From Candidatus Peribacteria bacterium (GTDB taxonomy: Bacteria; Patescibacteria; JAEDAM01; Absconditabacterales; Absconditicoccaceae), in assembly GCA_031261265.1 (NCBI GenBank), contig JAISKI010000024.1:1-42191 (forward strand): a DNA stretch of 42,191 bases. The letters run 5' to 3'. Positions 38,998 through 42,191 of this stretch are shown here, one piece after another; within the stretch, counting starts at the first letter, position 1, and each line of letters opens with the position of its first letter. A program made the translations under genes and the position numbers. The notes below the pieces were generated by a model that made no database searches, was not told the origin of the DNA, and worked only from the letters and a program-made list of their open reading frames with translations.

Positions 38998-39025
38998 AAT
39001 ATATAGTTGAGTGAGTGAAAATCAA
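38998..39025 (-). promoter_or_regulatory. Promoter for the 38891-38994 RNA or the SGNH gene
   Basis: Minus strand TTGATT 39025-39020, 16-bp spacer, TATATT 39003-38998. Confidence 0.55.
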
Positions 39026-39124
39026 GGGGAAAATAGGTAAAATAGAGAAAATATCACATAACACCAAATACATCGGGAAAACACACAAGTCTCCCCCTAC
39101 AAAACCACACGAAACAACAAATCG

Positions 39125-39291
39125 AAAAAAATCACAGATTGCTCCGTGATGAAAGATTTCCAAAAATGAAAAGAGCCGGCAGGGTGTCCCCATTTACGAC
39201 TCTTTTTGCTGCCGTATCACTATTTTAGTAAGACATCTCCTACTAAACAGACCTCGAACATTCTCGGTTTTTCGCTCCACTAGCCAATGGT
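39125..39291 (-). ncRNA. Putative structured RNA with interleaved helices, unidentified
   Basis: About 167 nt from a TATACT promoter to a terminator (ATCACGG...CTGTGAT, then seven T). Inside, TTTAGTA pairs with TACTAAA; CGGCAG can pair with CTGCCG; AAAAGAGTCG can pair with CGGCTCTTTT. The last two overlap and are interleaved, so they form a pseudoknot or exclude each other. No tRNA-like end, SRP motif or ORF is visible. A guide-type RNA is possible but no effector gene is present in the window. Confidence 0.5.
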
Positions 39292-39297
39292 ACCCTT

Positions 39298-39325
39298 AGT
39301 ATAGTCAGTTTTTTCTCAATTGCAA
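39298..39325 (-). promoter_or_regulatory. Promoter of the 39125-39291 RNA
   Basis: Minus strand TTGCAA 39325-39320, 16-bp spacer, TATACT 39303-39298, the same form as the hflX promoter. Confidence 0.65.
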
Positions 39326-39342
39326 GTCTTTTCTGACTTTTT

Positions 39343-39996
39343 TTAGTCAGTTTTATCTTCTTGTTGAGAAACATCAGGTCGAACAACAATTTTTACGCAC
39401 TTATGTTGTATCATTTTCCTATACTCTCCTTTTAGGGATTTCTCCTCATCATACTCACGGTGTACTATTCCCACAATATAATCTGCTACCTGCAAAAGAG
39501 GCTCTTTACAAGAATTTCCCGTAGTTAGTTTTTTTATGCACTTTTTTTCAGCAGTATTTAAGCCCCTTTTAATCAGCGTAGATAAACGATTCTTGAAATA
39601 CTCTCCTCCCCATTCATCAATAATAATTCTTGCATTATCTAAACTCTCCTTAGCGTATTCACAAATCAAATCAGCAACATATTCATAAAAGGAATGTTTA
39701 GGGGAATATCACAATTCTTTGCAGAGTTTTTTATCGATAATAAATGCATAATAGAAAAAATCAAATTGACTGATTACCTCAATAAACTGCTTTCTCGTAT
39801 ACTCCGTATTTTTGGTAAAATGAAATTCAAAAGGATGATTGCGTCCAAAAGATTTCTGCATTTTCATTATTTTTTTATCACAAGCATAAGCTTCCTCATC
39901 ATCAGGAAAAATCACCATTGCAACGGTAAAATACTTGCTAGAATGTTTATCAAACTGCACTCAATGGTCGCCCACTTCATCTATAAAACAGAGCAT
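39343..39996 (-). CDS. DUF3800 domain protein
   Basis: 217 residues joined across TGA at VGDHGVQFD and KELGYSPKH. It opens with MLCFIDEVGDH, matching the DUF3800 start (IDESGD type), continues YFTVAMVIFPDDE and ends with LLQVADYIVGIVHRE, the usual LQxADxIxG motif. The acidic residues suggest an RNase-H-like metal site, but the function is not established. Often found in mobile or defence-rich regions. Start ATG 39994-39996; a downstream GTG start would lose the IDEVGD motif. Stop TAA. Confidence 0.85.
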
Positions 39997-40104
39997 ATCA
40001 AAGATAAGAACTAAAATAGTACCGCAGTAATAATCTTTTTGACGATAATTGCAAGAGATTTTTGACAGTTATAATTTTGTCTGATTTTACCTCCATCTTT
40101 TCTA

Positions 40105-41127
40105 CTAACTTTTAGCGTTTGATTTACGAGATACCGATTTTTCTGCTTGCTTCAAGGTAGCCAAATACTCCTTTTCTACTTCGCTCAATGTCTTTGTTTG
40201 GAACTTTCTATATTCTTGTTCAGCTTTCTCTATTGCTTGTTGATGACTGATACTTCCTGCTCTTATCAAAACTCCTTTCCCATATTTTTTCAGTAAATCA
40301 TCTAATTCTGCCACCCAATCTTGCATTTTCATTGGCTGATGTTCCATTGCACGAAGCTCTGCAAGTTCAAAAAAAGCTGACACTAAACGATTTAATCTCT
40401 CCAATTCTTCCTGAGTTAGATAATTTTTAGCGATTCTTACTTCATCTAAAACGGGCAAATCGCCTTTGAATGTCGTAAGTCCCATAAAATCTTTATTCAC
40501 ATCTGCACGGTTGTAAATGACTTCCGAAGCAGTTTGTAAGTGAGTAGCGAAATGCAGTTTATTTTGCACGATTTTGAAAAATTCAAGAGATTCTAAGGCT
40601 TTGGGATTATAATCTATACTTGTGGCATATAAATCCAAAACTTGACGATACAACACTTTTTCTGAGGTGCGAATATCACGGATTCTACTGAGCAATTCTT
40701 TCCAATATTGTCCACCTCCCATATTTTTAAGAAAGTCATCGTTAATCAGGAATCATTTGACAACATATTCTTTAATTCTATCAGTAGCCCACTGGCGAAA
40801 TTTGGTAGCGATAGAACTCTTGATACGATACCCCAAGGCAATAATCATATCCAAGTTATAATAGTTCACCTTATAGTTTTTCCCATCATTCGCAGTAGTT
40901 CGGAAATTCCGAACAACTGAATTTTCCTCTAATTCTCCCTCTGCAAAGATATGTTTAATATGCTCACTGATATTAGATTTACTAGAATTATATAATTCTA
41001 CCAATTGAGCCTGATTAAGTCGAACGGTATTATTTTTGAGGCGGACATCAATTTTTGTCTGACCATCAGAGGTTTGGTAGATAATAATTTCAGAGTCATT
41101 ATCTGGGATTTTTTTGAGGTTAGACAT
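40105..41127 (-). CDS. RhuM family protein, full length
   Basis: 340 residues, the usual RhuM length. The N-terminal half has VRLNQAQLVELYNSSKSNIS, YYNLDMIIALGYRIKSSIAT and FRQWATDRIKEYVVKG. The C-terminal half has YWKELLSRIRDIRTSEKVLY, YATSIDYNP, QNKLHFATHLQTASEVIYNR and MGLTTF, all characteristic. TGA 40753-40755 is the glycine of VVKGFLINDD, a conserved junction. Known from pathogenicity and mobile elements; activity unknown. It is the gene next to rpoA in the island and is separated from it by a terminator. Confidence 0.92.
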
Positions 41128-41202
41128 AGTTTAAAATAGAGCAAGAGATAAATTAACTAGAATATAAAAATCTTATGCCTTATTGCAATATATTTTTGAC
41201 AA

Positions 41203-41225
41203 TAAAAAATCCGTTTTTCAACGGA
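41203..41225 (-). terminator. Terminator after rpoA
   Basis: Minus strand TCCGTT pairs with AACGGA over a 4-nt loop, followed by a T-run (A-run 41203-41209 on plus). Confidence 0.85.
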
Positions 41226-41243
41226 CTTCTTCATATCTGAGGA

Positions 41244-42191
41244 CTATTGTCCGATTAACATCTTTCCAATGGCACCTAATGCCTGATTAATTTCATCAAT
41301 CGCTTTCTTTCCCACTCCTTTCATCAAAAGCAATTCAGCTTTTTTCTTTTTTTCTAGATCCTCTACATAAAGAATATTATTTTTGATCAAAGCGTTTCTA
41401 GTTCTCTCGCTGAGAGGTAAAGCATCAATTGGCATGGTTTTCACATTATTGTCTTCGAGACCAATTTCTCTTTCTGCAGGAAGTTCAGCATATTCTACAA
41501 AGACTGATTTATCAATATAGATCTCTTCAAAAATAAAGAGTTTTGCATAACTTGCGAGAGCCTCTCCAGCAAATACTAACATCTCTTTTGGAGTGACAGT
41601 AGTAAATCCTGTTTTGATTTCGAGTGTCAGTGAGTCCTTAGTGCTTCCTGTAAAGTCTTCAATCACTTCTTCTACATCATATTTTACATAATCAACGAGT
41701 TTGAAGTCATTATCAATGAGCAGTAAGTTTACATCTCCATCTTCTTTTTTACTTCTCGCTCTGAGATATTCTAGAGAGTAATATCCGTATCCTTTTTCAA
41801 TTCTGATTTCCATGTTTACTTCTGTGGAAGCATCAGTAATCTCAAAGAGAAATTCTTCGGGATTGAGGAGTTCGATTCCTGCTGGTAATTTTAATTTTTC
41901 AGCGGTATAGGTTCCAATTCCTTTAAATCTCTGAGAAACCCATTGTAAAGTTTCCACTTTCTCATCGAAAACAAATCTAAGTTTTTTGAAGTTGAGCAAG
42001 ATGTTCACGACATTTTCCTTCACTCCGTCGATGACATAATACTCGTGTGGCACTCCTTTGATTTTAAGACCGGTGATAGCACCTCCCAAGTTGTATGCCA
42101 AGATAATTCTTCTCATCGCATTCCCCAAAGTGTGTCCAAAGCCACGAGGGAGATTTTTGAGTTCAAACCTCGTAGTAGATGCATCAATATC
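41244..42191 (-). CDS. rpoA: RNA polymerase alpha subunit (5' end outside window)
   Basis: 315 codons seen. The visible start matches the alpha N-terminal domain: RFELKNLPRGFGHTLGNAMR, LNFKKLRFVF, then the C-terminal domain LPLSERTRNALIKNNILYVE and MKGVGKKAIDEINQALG, which contacts activators and promoter DNA. The gene runs off the right edge without a start. No TGA among about 23 glycines. The stop is TAG and a terminator follows before the island. Confidence 0.97.
   Translation of the reverse strand, partial: DIDASTTRFELKNLPRGFGHTLGNAMRRIILAYNLGGAITGLKIKGVPHEYYVIDGVKENVVNILLNFKKLRFVFDEKVETLQWVSQRFKGIGTYTAEKLKLPAGIELLNPEEFLFEITDASTEVNMEIRIEKGYGYYSLEYLRARSKKEDGDVNLLLIDNDFKLVDYVKYDVEEVIEDFTGSTKDSLTLEIKTGFTTVTPKEMLVFAGEALASYAKLFIFEEIYIDKSVFVEYAELPAEREIGLEDNNVKTMPIDALPLSERTRNALIKNNILYVEDLEKKKKAELLLMKGVGKKAIDEINQALGAIGKMLIGQ

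Noticed and set aside
38797..39342. tmRNA, RNase P RNA, SRP RNA or a protein gene
   Set aside because: No tRNA-like ends, no tag ORF, no recognised conserved cores, and no convincing frame in either strand.
34976..41243. Integrated phage or transposon with recombinase
   Set aside because: No integrase, transposase or terminal repeats could be found inside the island.

Overview
The window is a low-GC bacterial chromosome segment from an organism that reads UGA as glycine (genetic code 25). This is seen directly. Many genes break at TGA under the standard code but rejoin in one frame, with the TGA falling on invariant glycines: the NLGC and GFPG motifs of RimO, the DxxG G3 motif of HflX, the dsRNA-binding domain of RNase III, the GLW motif of a thermonuclease domain, and glycine columns shared with a paralogue in the same window. 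Known users of this code are Candidatus Absconditabacteria (SR1) and Gracilibacteria, within the Patescibacteria/CPR. The PilT plus VirB2-like pilin cluster, the SLH-like surface protein and the many short leaders without clear Shine-Dalgarno sites fit that group. All CDS coordinates here treat only TAA and TAG as stops, with one exception at 3472-3843.

Layout. 1-2.1 kb: the 3' end of a RhuM-like gene, a HigA-like antitoxin without a toxin behind an array of TTCAC-N7-GTGAA operators, and an RluA-family pseudouridine synthase with a 62-bp repeat inserted in frame. 2.2-3.9 kb: a DapB-like reductase and a small protein, both with strong promoters and terminators and no internal TGA. 3.9-7.9 kb: secF, an ABC-F ATPase, rimO. 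7.9-28.7 kb is rich in envelope functions: a polytopic membrane protein, an LCP glycopolymer transferase, lipoproteins, RNase III, a family 2 glycosyltransferase, an MscL-like channel, a 1473-residue secreted lamin-tail/thermonuclease protein, a secreted NNPGN-type protein, PilT with two pilin-like proteins, a flippase, an FKBP lipoprotein, an HlyD-type fusion protein, tRNA-Cys and a Cas4-like nuclease. 28.8-33.2 kb: an RBBP9-like hydrolase, a leucine-rich-repeat protein, a zinc-ribbon protein, HflX and a lipoprotein. 33.2-42.2 kb: rpsI, rplM, a zinc-ribbon protein, rplQ and rpoA, with about 6.3 kb of accessory DNA between rpoA and rplQ.

The accessory island (34976-41243) carries two RhuM-family genes, an SGNH hydrolase with an SLH-like C-terminus, a DUF3800 protein, and a 546-bp gene-free stretch. 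That stretch shows two promoter-plus-structure units that look like unidentified small RNAs. rpoA is closed by its own terminator and rplQ has its own promoter, so the usual rpoA-rplQ operon has been rewired.

The genes suggest a small episymbiont that works through its surface: pili for contact, LCP, glycosyltransferase and flippase for surface polymers, and a secreted nuclease and hydrolases that could digest host or environmental material. The nutritional reading is inference. The most unusual points are the recoded catalytic glycines, a gene whose natural end is a TGA just before a terminator, a hairpin repeat family that enters coding regions in frame, and the two putative RNAs.
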